A stretch of 47,372 bases of DNA from Acidimicrobiales bacterium (GTDB lineage Bacteria > Actinomycetota > Acidimicrobiia > Acidimicrobiales > JAKAVM01). Position numbers and translations under genes: made by a program. Location: positions 47,627 to 94,998 of the forward strand of contig DAIDHF010000006.1 of NCBI GenBank assembly GCA_027452005.1, in the 5' to 3' direction. Every line of letters begins with the position of its first letter. Within the stretch, counting starts at the first letter, position 1. Below the pieces are notes generated by a model that was not told the origin of the DNA, did no database searches, and saw nothing but the letters and a program-made list of their open reading frames with translations. This document shows, one piece after another, positions 34,264 to 43,000 of the stretch.

Positions 34264-34779
34264 ATGTCAACAGCCATAGATGATTCCTATATCCCCGATA
34301 TTGATTACGACGATTTCGAGGGGTCCGACGGGAGCAGGCGGGTGATCTTTATCGCCCTGGTCGCGGTCTTGATCTTGGTTATCGGGGCCCTGGCTTACTG
34401 GAGGTTGGTTATCTATAGCCCGGGTAACCAGACTCTCAAGCAGGTGGAGAATACTACGGCGACATACTCGATGGGTACCCAGACCATGAACCTGTCTGAT
34501 GGGAGCCTGGTTCAGGTGGAGGTCGTTATGAAGCTCACAACCTTGGCCAACATGTCCGAGTTCTCCCAGAAGTCGGCCCAGCTGAATAACGCTGAGATCT
34601 ATGTGTTCTCATCCACCACCTTTCAGCAACTCTTGACCACCCAGGGCAAGAATCAAGTTCAAGCTGAACTCGTGACGCAGTTTCAAAAGATACTCGGTCC
34701 CGTTGACAAGCTCCCGCAACTCAGTGCAGTGTACTTCAAGAACCTGGTCGAGTCTGCTCAAGGAGCCCCGGTCTCGTGA
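34264..34779 (+). CDS. fliL: Flagellar basal body-associated protein FliL
   Basis: 171 aa; acidic N-terminus, one membrane helix (VIFIALVAVLILVIGALAYW), and a periplasmic-side FliL domain with YVFSSTTFQQLLTTQGKNQV near the C-terminus. Supports stators. Its TGA overlaps a GTG that begins a chain of two 6-codon frames leading to fliM. Confidence 0.85.
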   Translation: MSTAIDDSYIPDIDYDDFEGSDGSRRVIFIALVAVLILVIGALAYWRLVIYSPGNQTLKQVENTTATYSMGTQTMNLSDGSLVQVEVVMKLTTLANMSEFSQKSAQLNNAEIYVFSSTTFQQLLTTQGKNQVQAELVTQFQKILGPVDKLPQLSAVYFKNLVESAQGAPVS

Positions 34780-34813
34780 GAGGCTATATATCGTGAAGAG
34801 AGATAATGCCTGA
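34776..34813 (+). other. Two relayed 6-codon mini-ORFs between fliL and fliM
   Basis: GTG at 34776 overlaps the fliL stop (GTGA) and reads VRGYIS to TGA at 34794. That TGA overlaps a second GTG at 34793 (GTGA), reading MKRDNA to TGA at 34811, which overlaps the fliM ATG (TGATG). Three stop-start overlaps in a row fill the gap exactly. Candidate ribosome relay; too short to be proteins. Confidence 0.2.
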
Positions 34814-35841
34814 TGGCGTCTAGGACAGACGCATTTGCCCCCAAGGCCAAGAGCAACGAGGTACGCGAGTACGACTTTAGAGTTCCCGAGGGACTTGACC
34901 GGTCAAACCTTCGCTCGTTGGCCTCGGTATTTGACATCTACGTACGCCTAGCCGGGGGAGTCCTGACTGGGGCCCTACGAATGCCGGTAAACGTCCGGGT
35001 CATGAAGGTCGGGCAGTCCTCCTGGGACGACTTTGCGCGCAGTACCGACTCACCCGCCCACCTGATCGTGTTCTCTCTGTCGCCTCTTCCGGCCAAGAGT
35101 ATCTTGTACCTTCCCCTCGACCTGGCCATGTCTATGGTCGACGTTCGCCTCTCGGGCACGGGGTCTGGATGGTATCCCAAGAGAGCCCTAACCGAGATAG
35201 AAGAGGTCTTGCTGGCCCCAATTGTTGACTCCCTCCTCTCGGAGCTTGGTAATGCCCTCTCGCACTTTATGAAGGTGTATATTGCAATCAACCAGAAGGC
35301 CGCCGATACCGACCTCCTTCAGGCAGTTATCGCCTCGGGATACTGCGTGGTTGTCAATTTCGAGGTTCGTTTTGGTGACGGAGGAATCTTCGAGATGGCC
35401 ATCTGCCTGCCCTTCCCGGTGGTTCGCCCCATGGTTGATGCCGTTGAGAAGGCCAACATGGCCCGGGCGGCAACCCCGGATGAGCCCGATCCCCACATGG
35501 TCGAGCGACTGCTCAGGATCCCGGTAGAGCTGTCTGTCAGGTTCCAACCCCCCCGGCTAACCCCCCCTGAGATAGCCAGCCTGTCGCCAGGGGACGTGAT
35601 TCCCCTCCACCACATGCCAGGGCGACCTCTTGCCATGGTGGCCGGTGGCCAGGAGAAATTTGCAGTTCTACCAACAGCCGTGGGCAAGCATCTTGCCGCC
35701 CTGGTGGTCGACCCGGACTCCTTTGAGGACGTCTGGGAAGCCGTAGACGACATCAGTCGCCTGGGTGTGTTTGACGACGCCACCCTTGACGAGTTCGACT
35801 ACGATTTACAAGACAGTTCCACGCCCGGAAGCCCGGACTAG
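34813..35841 (+). CDS. fliM: Flagellar motor switch protein FliM
   Basis: C-ring protein joining FliG to FliN. The CheC-like middle domain spans about residues 40-220, with LTEIEEVLLAPIVDSLLSEL and FGDGGIFEMAICLPFPVVRP. The C-terminal SpoA domain has IPVELSVRFQPPRLTPPEIA and SLSPGDVIPLHHMPGRPLAM. The N-terminus reads MASRTDAFAPKAKSNEVREY and lacks the EIDALL-type CheY-P binding motif. An in-frame TAA at 34804 excludes a longer start. The usual GGxGR of the middle domain is replaced by GTGSG. FliM identity is secure from domains and position. Confidence 0.88.
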   Translation: MASRTDAFAPKAKSNEVREYDFRVPEGLDRSNLRSLASVFDIYVRLAGGVLTGALRMPVNVRVMKVGQSSWDDFARSTDSPAHLIVFSLSPLPAKSILYLPLDLAMSMVDVRLSGTGSGWYPKRALTEIEEVLLAPIVDSLLSELGNALSHFMKVYIAINQKAADTDLLQAVIASGYCVVVNFEVRFGDGGIFEMAICLPFPVVRPMVDAVEKANMARAATPDEPDPHMVERLLRIPVELSVRFQPPRLTPPEIASLSPGDVIPLHHMPGRPLAMVAGGQEKFAVLPTAVGKHLAALVVDPDSFEDVWEAVDDISRLGVFDDATLDEFDYDLQDSSTPGSPD

Positions 35842-35856
35842 CAAACAAGGAGTTCA

Positions 35857-36273
35857 ATGAGCGATACACCAACCGATGACGTTGAGGAACTGGAGGCGTT
35901 GGAGATTGAAGACGACGACTACGACGATTCACCTGTTTCAAGCCAGGGGCAACAGGGGGCTAGCTCGGCCAGTCCCGGGGGGTTTGCCGTCCCGGGCCCA
36001 CCCGAGGGTGGACCGGCCAGGTCCTTTGAGTTCCTCCATAACGTCGAGATGGAGGTCACCGTTGAACTCGGTCGGGCCAAGCGGACCGTGCGAGATCTCT
36101 TAGAGGTCCAGGTAGGAAGCGTAATTGAACTGGACCGGTCGGCAGGGAGTCCGGTTGACATCCTGGTCAACGGCATGATGATAGCCCGGGGAGAGGTCGT
36201 GGTAATTGACGACGAATTTGCCGTGAGACTAACCGAGGTTTTCGACTCCCAGGGTAATAAACTAGAAAAGTAG
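35857..36273 (+). CDS. fliN: Flagellar motor switch protein FliN
   Basis: 138 aa; a very acidic N-terminus (DDVEELEALEIEDDDYDD), a Gly/Pro linker, and a C-terminal SpoA domain with EVTVELGRAKRTVRDLLEVQ and GSVIELDRSAGSPVDILVNG, then GEVVVIDDEFAVRLTEVFD. Forms the bottom of the C-ring and docks FliH. ATG with AAGGAG upstream. Confidence 0.92.
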   Translation: MSDTPTDDVEELEALEIEDDDYDDSPVSSQGQQGASSASPGGFAVPGPPEGGPARSFEFLHNVEMEVTVELGRAKRTVRDLLEVQVGSVIELDRSAGSPVDILVNGMMIARGEVVVIDDEFAVRLTEVFDSQGNKLEK

Positions 36274-36275
36274 TA

Positions 36276-36815
36276 ATGGCCACTAAGACCCTCTCGGTTC
36301 ACCATGTCCACGCCGTAACCTCGTCGGTTTCAACCCAGACCTCTGGATCTTCAACTGCTAGTCTTTTTATCCACGAGATCGGGGCCCTGTTGGTCATCGT
36401 GGGGATCTTATGGCTGGTTGCCCGGTACGTGAAGAGCAAGTCTGGAATTGGCAAGGCCTTTGGCGGACATCCGGGTAAGATTACGGTTCTTTCCAGACAG
36501 ACCCTGGCCAAGGGGGTATCTCTGGCAATTGTGGACGTTGCTGGCAAGGAGTTGCTTATTGGGGTTACCCCAACTGGGGTTACCCTGCTCTCGGAACTGG
36601 ACCTTCAGGCAACACTTGAGAGTGAGTTTTCCGACACCCTAGACGGGGTGGTCGGGGCCGCTTCGGTCGAGCGGAACCCAACGACGGTGAGGACCACCGC
36701 GGGTAGGCAGCTGGGAGGCCACTGGAAGGCCAACCAGTTAGGGGGTGCAAGTCCCCTGCAAGCATGGATGGCCAAGCTAGATGAATTAAGGGAGATGACG
36801 GTTCGCAAGTCATAG
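36276..36815 (+). CDS. fliO: Flagellar biosynthesis protein FliO
   Basis: 179 aa; a Ser/Thr-rich exported N-terminus, one membrane helix (IGALLVIVGILWLVARYV, about residues 32-50), and a cytoplasmic domain with KITVLSRQTLAKGVSLAIVD and ELLIGVTPTGVTLLSEL typical of FliO. Helps FliP assembly. ATG starts 2 nt after the fliN stop. Confidence 0.88.
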   Translation: MATKTLSVHHVHAVTSSVSTQTSGSSTASLFIHEIGALLVIVGILWLVARYVKSKSGIGKAFGGHPGKITVLSRQTLAKGVSLAIVDVAGKELLIGVTPTGVTLLSELDLQATLESEFSDTLDGVVGAASVERNPTTVRTTAGRQLGGHWKANQLGGASPLQAWMAKLDELREMTVRKS

Positions 36816-36859
36816 GAGCACTCTTTGACTTGGGCCCAAATCACGACAAGGGCGCATTC

Positions 36860-36904
36860 ATGCAAGAAAAACTCACACCTCTGGGTCTGAAGGGACTCAG
36901 ATGA
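36860..36904 (+). other. Mini-ORF (14 aa) between fliO and fliP
   Basis: ATG at 36860 reads MQEKLTPLGLKGLR and ends with a TGA that overlaps the fliP ATG (ATGA). AAGGG lies upstream. Candidate coupling frame. Confidence 0.25.
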
Positions 36905-37602
36905 TCGGGATAGGTACATTTATTGCTGCCAACGCGCCCTCGGTTACGGTCAATCCGGGCAATCTGGCCAAGCCGTCTCAGAGCGTCGAGATCCTCATCG
37001 TGGTCACGCTCTTGTCGGTTGCCCCGTCGTTGTTGGTCATGTTTACCGGGTTCCCCCGAATGGTCATCGTGTTGTCTCTGGCCAGGAACGCCCTGGGGCT
37101 TCAGTCAGGTACCCCCCCAAACCAGGTTATCGCCGGACTCGCCCTGTTCTTCTCACTATTTGTCATGGCCCCGACCCTGTCTACGATAAACAAGGTGGCC
37201 GTTCAGCCCTACGTGAACGGGAAGATGACTTTTTCAAAGGCCATGGCAGCCGGCGAGGCTCCCTTGAAGACCTGGATGCTCCAGCAGACCGGGACCCAAG
37301 AACTTTCATTGACCGAACAAGAGGCTCATCAGCATCCCAAGGCCCCCAAAGACGCATCCATTGTTACCGTGATACCAGCCTTTATGCTCTCTCAGCTCAA
37401 GAGTGCCTTTATCATTGGATTCGTCATATTTATCCCGTTCCTCATTATTGACTTGCTGGTCTCGTCTACCTTGATGTCCATGGGTATAGTCATGCTCCCC
37501 CCGACCCTGGTCTCTTTGCCCTTCAAGATCTTGCTGTTTGTCATGGTGGATGGCTGGACGCTGGTAGCCCACGCCTTGTTTACGAGCTTTCAAGGGGGTT
37601 AG
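36901..37602 (+). CDS. fliP: Flagellar type III export protein FliP
   Basis: Export-gate membrane protein. VEILIVVTLLSVAPSLLVMF then TGFPRMVIVLSLARNALGLQ are characteristic. The PPNQVIAGLALFFSLFVMAP segment and the C-terminal GIVMLPPTLVSLPFKILLFV also fit. 233 aa, four membrane helices; no long signal peptide as in E. coli. ATG at 36901. Confidence 0.95.
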   Translation: MIGIGTFIAANAPSVTVNPGNLAKPSQSVEILIVVTLLSVAPSLLVMFTGFPRMVIVLSLARNALGLQSGTPPNQVIAGLALFFSLFVMAPTLSTINKVAVQPYVNGKMTFSKAMAAGEAPLKTWMLQQTGTQELSLTEQEAHQHPKAPKDASIVTVIPAFMLSQLKSAFIIGFVIFIPFLIIDLLVSSTLMSMGIVMLPPTLVSLPFKILLFVMVDGWTLVAHALFTSFQGG

Positions 37603-37607
37603 CTTAG

Positions 37608-37883
37608 ATGAAAGACGCCACCATTATAACTTTGGGCACCCAGGCCCTGATAACCACGGTCAAGATTGCGGCCCCAATTCTTCTGGCCTCACTTGTCGTG
37701 GGTCTTTTGGTATCAATCCTCCAGTCCATCACCCAGATTCAGGACTTTACCCTGACCTTTGTGCCAAAGTTGGCCGCGATTGCGATAGTCCTGTTTATCT
37801 CGGGACACTACATGCTGGGAACTTTCGACAGCTTTACCCAGCACCTCTACCGCCAAATACCTCAACTGATCTCGTCGGGTTAG
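37608..37883 (+). CDS. fliQ: Flagellar biosynthesis protein FliQ
   Basis: 91 aa with two membrane helices. LASLVVGLLVSILQSITQIQ then DFTLTFVPKLAAIAIVLFIS is the family signature. Part of the FliPQR gate. ATG 6 nt after fliP. Confidence 0.95.
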   Translation: MKDATIITLGTQALITTVKIAAPILLASLVVGLLVSILQSITQIQDFTLTFVPKLAAIAIVLFISGHYMLGTFDSFTQHLYRQIPQLISSG

Positions 37884-37887
37884 CGCC

Positions 37888-37926
37888 ATGTCTAATGGCC
37901 TTCCACCAAATCCCGTAATCCGGTGA
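37888..37926 (+). other. Mini-ORF (12 aa) between fliQ and fliR
   Basis: ATG 5 nt after the fliQ stop, reading MSNGLPPNPVIR, with a TGA that overlaps the fliR GTG (GTGA). Candidate coupling frame. Confidence 0.25.
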
Positions 37927-38687
37927 CCTTTCCAATACCAAGTCAAGAGGTCCTGTTTGCGTTTCTCCTGGCCATGGTCCGGGCCGGGGCGTGGATTGCA
38001 GTGTCACCCCCCTTTAGTAACGTGCCCATGCCAATAATGGTCAAGGCCTCAGTGGCGGCCTCGTTGGCCATGATTGCCTATCCGCACATCCAACCTTCCC
38101 AGGTCCCTCTTGGCTTTCCGGAAATGATGGGTGCGATTGTGCTCCAGGTACTCATGGGGGCCATGCTCGGGGTCGTCTCACTGACCCTGTTCTCGGCAGT
38201 TGAGGCGGCTGGTTCTCTTGTGGACATGTTCGGAGGAATTGTACTCCCACCGTCTCTCGATCCCTTGTCTGAAAACCAGATACCTATCGTGGGCCAGTTC
38301 TACAACATTATCGCCCTGGCTCTCTTATTTGCATCCGGGGGATATCAGTTACTAGTGGAGGGCTGGGTCAAGTCGTTTTCTGGATCTGAGCTTACCCTGT
38401 CGAGTCTGAAGTTTACCGCTAGTGTCTTGACTAACGACCTGGCAAGTTTTTTTGTGTCGGCAATAGAGATCGCCGCCCCGTTGCTGGTCGTCTTATTTGC
38501 TGCCCAGGTGGTCATGGGCATGATTGCCAAGGCGGCCCCGCAGGCCAACGTGTTCTTGTTGGCCTTCCCGTTCCAGGTCGGCCTCACGTTGCTATTTGTT
38601 GGGCTTGGAATCGAGGTACTTCCAACGGCTGTTACCAATTTGGTAGAGAGAGTATTTCATGACTCACTTAGCCTGGTGGGGATCTAG
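37923..38687 (+). CDS. fliR: Flagellar biosynthesis protein FliR
   Basis: 254 aa, about six membrane helices, part of the FliPQR gate. Seen: FLLAMVRAGAWIAVSPPFSN, FSAVEAAGSLVDMFGGIVLP then PSLDPLSENQIPIVGQFYNI, and VVMGMIAKAAPQANVFLLAF then PFQVGLTLLFVGL. Family signatures are all in order. GTG start at 37923. Confidence 0.93.
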   Translation: MTFPIPSQEVLFAFLLAMVRAGAWIAVSPPFSNVPMPIMVKASVAASLAMIAYPHIQPSQVPLGFPEMMGAIVLQVLMGAMLGVVSLTLFSAVEAAGSLVDMFGGIVLPPSLDPLSENQIPIVGQFYNIIALALLFASGGYQLLVEGWVKSFSGSELTLSSLKFTASVLTNDLASFFVSAIEIAAPLLVVLFAAQVVMGMIAKAAPQANVFLLAFPFQVGLTLLFVGLGIEVLPTAVTNLVERVFHDSLSLVGI

Positions 38688-38716
38688 TGATTACCCTGAA
38701 AGCCACGGGCAGCTAA
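38687..38716 (+). other. Mini-ORF (9 aa) between fliR and flhB
   Basis: GTG shares a base with the fliR stop (TAGTG) and reads MITLKATGS; its TAA directly abuts the flhB ATG. Candidate coupling frame. No separate strong ribosome binding site for flhB is seen, so coupling may matter here. Confidence 0.3.
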
Positions 38717-39823
38717 ATGGCGGTCGGTGACAAGTCCCGTAGGACCCTAGCCCCTACGGCCAAGAAGAAAAAGGACTCTCGCAAAGAGGGAAAGATCGCC
38801 CGGAGTCAAGACCTTGGTGGTTGGGTCGCCTTGTTCGCGTCCACCTTGTTACTAGGTCCGTTCTTACACTTCATGGAGACTAACGTGCTCGGGGTAATGA
38901 GCCAGACCGTCTCGGTCATGGGGCATCCCGACAAGGGAATGGCCCTGGGGGATCTTGACAACGGACTCAAGGTATTTATTGAGTCGGCCCTAATCATTGG
39001 GGCCATCTTCGCCGCAATTGCCATGTTTGTAAACGTGAGCCAGGTTGGGTTCGTATTCGCTACCAAGGCCGCTAAGCCCAACTTCTCCCGAATTAACCCC
39101 AAAGAGGGCATCAAGAGAGTGTTCTCCTCAGCCGGGGTCTGGCAAGGGTTAAAGACGTTCGGAAAGATCATCCTGATCGCCCTGGTTGCCTACAAGGAGA
39201 TATCCGGGGTCGCCCATACGGTGATCGGGAGCACTCCGGCATCTCTGGCGCCCCTGCTTGCCTATATTGGTCAGGCAATAATAAGTATCATCCGCGACGT
39301 GGCCTTACTAGGTCTGGTCATCTCAGTTGCCGACTACGCGTTTCAACGTAGACGGGTAAACCAGTCCCTGCGAATGACCCGAGAGGAGTTTCGCGAGGAG
39401 ATGCGCCAAGTCGAAGGCGACCCAACAACCCGGGCCCGCATACGCAGGCAGCAAATCCGGATGTCACGGCTGCGTATGATGGCCGCCGTGGCCAGAGCGG
39501 ACGTTGTAATCACCAACCCGACCCACGTGGCCGTGGCGCTCAAGTATGACCGGTCGTCATTCATGGCCCCTAAGGTCGTGGCCAAAGGCGAAGGTGAGAT
39601 GGCCAGGTCGATCAAGGAAGAGGCCTTTAGAGTCGGGGTACCCGTGGTTGAAGATCCACCCTTGGCCCGGGCAATCAACAAGGCCTGTGAGATCGACGAC
39701 ATAATTCCCCGGGAGCTCTACATGGCGGTAGCTCACCTGCTGGCCTTTGTGTACTCTCTGTCCAGTGATGCCCGGCTGCTCGGGGTAGCGTTCTCTAGAA
39801 CCACGACCTCACTAAACGAGTAA
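38717..39823 (+). CDS. flhB: Flagellar biosynthesis protein FlhB
   Basis: Export switch protein. A basic N-terminus (PTAKKKKDSRKEGKIARSQD) is followed by four membrane helices. The cytoplasmic domain has the autocleavage site NPTH in VVITNPTHVAVALKYD and VPVVEDPPLARAINKACEID. After FliK signalling it switches export from hook to filament proteins. 368 aa. Last flagellar gene here: flhA, which often follows, is absent. Confidence 0.95.
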   Translation: MAVGDKSRRTLAPTAKKKKDSRKEGKIARSQDLGGWVALFASTLLLGPFLHFMETNVLGVMSQTVSVMGHPDKGMALGDLDNGLKVFIESALIIGAIFAAIAMFVNVSQVGFVFATKAAKPNFSRINPKEGIKRVFSSAGVWQGLKTFGKIILIALVAYKEISGVAHTVIGSTPASLAPLLAYIGQAIISIIRDVALLGLVISVADYAFQRRRVNQSLRMTREEFREEMRQVEGDPTTRARIRRQQIRMSRLRMMAAVARADVVITNPTHVAVALKYDRSSFMAPKVVAKGEGEMARSIKEEAFRVGVPVVEDPPLARAINKACEIDDIIPRELYMAVAHLLAFVYSLSSDARLLGVAFSRTTTSLNE

Positions 39824-39911
39824 CCCGGCCCACTCTGAACTCGGCTATCTCGTCCAAAGTCAGCTCATTGTTCTCCGACCACTTCACGAGCAAGTCTGGC
39901 ATAAAGTACGT

Positions 39912-39936
39912 AAATTGGGCGATGACGGCCCAATTT
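39912..39936. terminator. Perfect hairpin after flhB
   Basis: AAATTGGGC (39912-39920), loop GATGACG, GCCCAATTT (39928-39936): a perfect 9-bp stem 89 nt after the flhB stop. The T-run is only three bases, so it is a likely but not certain terminator of the flagellar operon. Confidence 0.55.
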
Positions 39937-40035
39937 GTAGGAAATTCTAATTCCCAGAGCAGGCTTTGTTTATAACCTGTACCATGTACTAATAACGCGC
40001 ACTACCGAACGCTATGGCGCTTTTGAGGAGGACTT

Positions 40036-43000
40036 ATGTCGAGGGACGAGATTAGAGTTGAATTCCGGGACAAAGTAGTGAAGCTAGATAACTTGCGTTT
40101 CGAAAGTTCCTATAGATTGCGAAGGATTGGGGGGGGGCTCTATGCCTCTTATTACTACTCGGATTTATACCAGCTATCTACCCGAATCCGTCGGCATTTG
40201 CTCAAAAGCCTAGCCTTAGCGTCGGTGCCAAGTCAGATAGTTCCCGTTCTTCTTCCGCACAGTGCGATCCCAGCCTTCTGACTGCCCGAATTGGAGCATC
40301 GATTGCTCCGGTACTTCTCCCGGCTCAATTTACCCCTGTCGATTCAAATAGTTCTGATGTATCTGCTGGAGTTGTACCGCACGGTAACGGGGGCAATGAC
40401 AACGGGGGAGGAAATGGGGGTCAACCCGGAAACGGAGGAGGCGGGACCACAACAACTAGCGAGGCCGGTACTTCAACCACAACGTCAACAATTCCCACCA
40501 CTTCCACGACTACCCCAAGTAGCTCTACGACGTCTGCCTCGAAAACATATCTGACTACAATATTGTTAAGTCTCTCGCCTCAAAGTTCAATACAGGGAGA
40601 CAAGGTATCAATTGTGTTTGCTGTTGGCTCTAATGGGCAAGAGGTGACCCAAGGAACCGTGACTTTCTATATGGGCTCGCAGTCATTGGGTTCAGCCGAG
40701 ATCGACTCTTCCCAAAGGGCCACGTTTTCGACCTCTGAACTTCCGATTGGCGTCGACCAGATAAGCGCAACATATTCTGGATACGGAGTCTTGTTACCTT
40801 CTACCTCCCAAAGCGTATCCGAGACAGTGATTGCACCTCCGGTCAATTATGGAGAGATTTCAGACGGGCTACTCCTATTTGGGGGCGAGGCCAACGGTCA
40901 CTATCTTGGCGATACATGGATTTTTGATGGATCAGAGTGGCATCTTTTGAACCTCCCCCACTCACCTCCTCCAAGAAGTGGGGCAATGCTTTCATATGAC
41001 CAGGCAGATGGCGCAGATATTCTTTTTGGAGGCCAGGGTAGTAGCGGCTTTCTCTCTGACACTTGGGAGTTCAAAGGGGGGGATTGGACCCAGCTTAGCC
41101 CCACCAATTCGCCTCCCGCCCGAGCTTATGGGTCTCTAGCAGAAGAACTCGGGGGACTATCAACTAGTAACCACTCGACCCAAAGTGCCCACGACGAAGA
41201 CTCGATGAATGCACACGGTTTGCTCCTTTTTGGTGGTGAGTCCCAGAACGGGATACTTGGTGACTCTTGGATTTGGACTGGAGATAACTGGGTAGAGATC
41301 TCGCCGGCTTTCTCACCGACAGCTCGATCTCACGCCCAACTGGCATACGACGTCCAGGGGCAAGAGACAATTCTCTTTGGAGGAGATAGCTCAGGTGCTG
41401 GGTATCTCTCTGATACTTGGGAATTTCGTAAGGGTTCTTGGCAACAGCTTAGCTTTGGGGCTTCTCCCCAAGCTCGGGCAGGCGCCATGTTTTCTGAAAT
41501 CCCAACAAATAACCAAAGTGATCTAGCATCCAAAAGTTCTGCCACCACCACTGGAATAGCCAATTTGGGAGGACAAGCTACAAACCCAGCTGATCTACAC
41601 GGCGGTCATCCATTTATGCTCTATGGAGGAATCGGCGCAAGTGGCCCCGTCTCTGATTCCTGGCTTCTAACAGATTCAGGTTGGACTGAGCTAAAAGTTA
41701 CCCCGCCGCCAATGCTTACGGCATTTGCATGGGGACTAGACCCCTCTAGTAATACCTTAGTGGCGGCAACGGGTATCTCGTCATCGGGAGCTGAGATTGG
41801 AGATACTTGGGGATATAATGGAACTAGTTGGAGTGAGTTGGCAAGCGGTGCAAGCCCGCCATCTGAGCCTGGAAAACCTGTGGCAACTGCTTCCAATGGC
41901 CAGGTATCTCTTGTCTGGCGGGCTCCAACAAGCTCAGATGGAGCCCCGGTCAGCTCTTATGAAATAGTTGCGATTCCCTCAGGGCTGTCAATGACAGTAC
42001 AGGGTTGTCCGGCCCCGACCAAAGCTCTCTTTAGCGGCCTTACGAATTCAACCTCATATAGCTTCCAGGTAATTGCTATATCGGCAGCAGGCACCTCGCA
42101 AGCCTCGGCTGGATCTGACTCAGTAGAGCCCACAGGCCCTCCGGACCCTCCTACAAATGTAGTTGCCTCGGGATCAAATGGGAAAGCATCAATTACCTTT
42201 GAGGCCCCAGCAAATAACGGTGGGTCACCAATTGTCTCTTATGAGTTGTCTGCGTCTCCTGCCTGCCCCACATGCTCTGGTCTAACCCTGTCTGGTTCCC
42301 CACCTCCGACTACGACTACCGTTGTCGGCCTCACCAATGGGACCAGCTACACCTTCACCGTCCAAGCAACTAGCGCCCTTGGGACAAGTGAGTTATCTAC
42401 ACCATCAACTCCAGCTCAGGTTTCAAATGCGCCCGGGCCGCCCGGGCCAGTCCGCAATGTGGCGGTAACTAGTAGTGATGGGAAGGTCAACGTCACCTTT
42501 GACCCTCCGGCTTCAACTGGGGGATCGCCAATTACCTCATACGTAGTTTCCGCCTACCCGGCAGGTCAGACTCCACCTCCGGCGCCCACTCTTTCCGGGC
42601 TCCAAAGTCAATTGAAAAAGCCCACTCAAAAGACGGGTATTTCACCAACAATGCCAAACCGTAATACGAAGGTCTCTAAAGGTATTCTCAATCACTTTGG
42701 CCAAGAGCAACCTTTGAGGTCTTCTTTCCTAAAAGGGCCAAAGCCAAGCCTTTCAAATCTTGCACTGCCGTCAAGGAAAACCCAGTCTTCGGGACAAGTT
42801 CGTATGCCTTTTCACAAGCGGGGTCTTACAAGAGGATACAAGGGAGCGAAAACTAAATCGCAAAGAAGATTTGGGTCTCATCTTCACCCTCACATCTCTA
42901 GCACTTCATGGGAGATAGCCACTATTGCAGGTGGCCTCGGCGGGCCCGGGCGAGCAACCGGGATTGGCCAGACCCCGGCTTCAGTTGCAATTGCCCCTCC

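Noticed and set aside
40291-40554. 87-codon frame in the linker region of the giant gene.
   Set aside because: Shadow frame; the Gly/Asn and Thr/Ser linker in the main frame explains the sequence.
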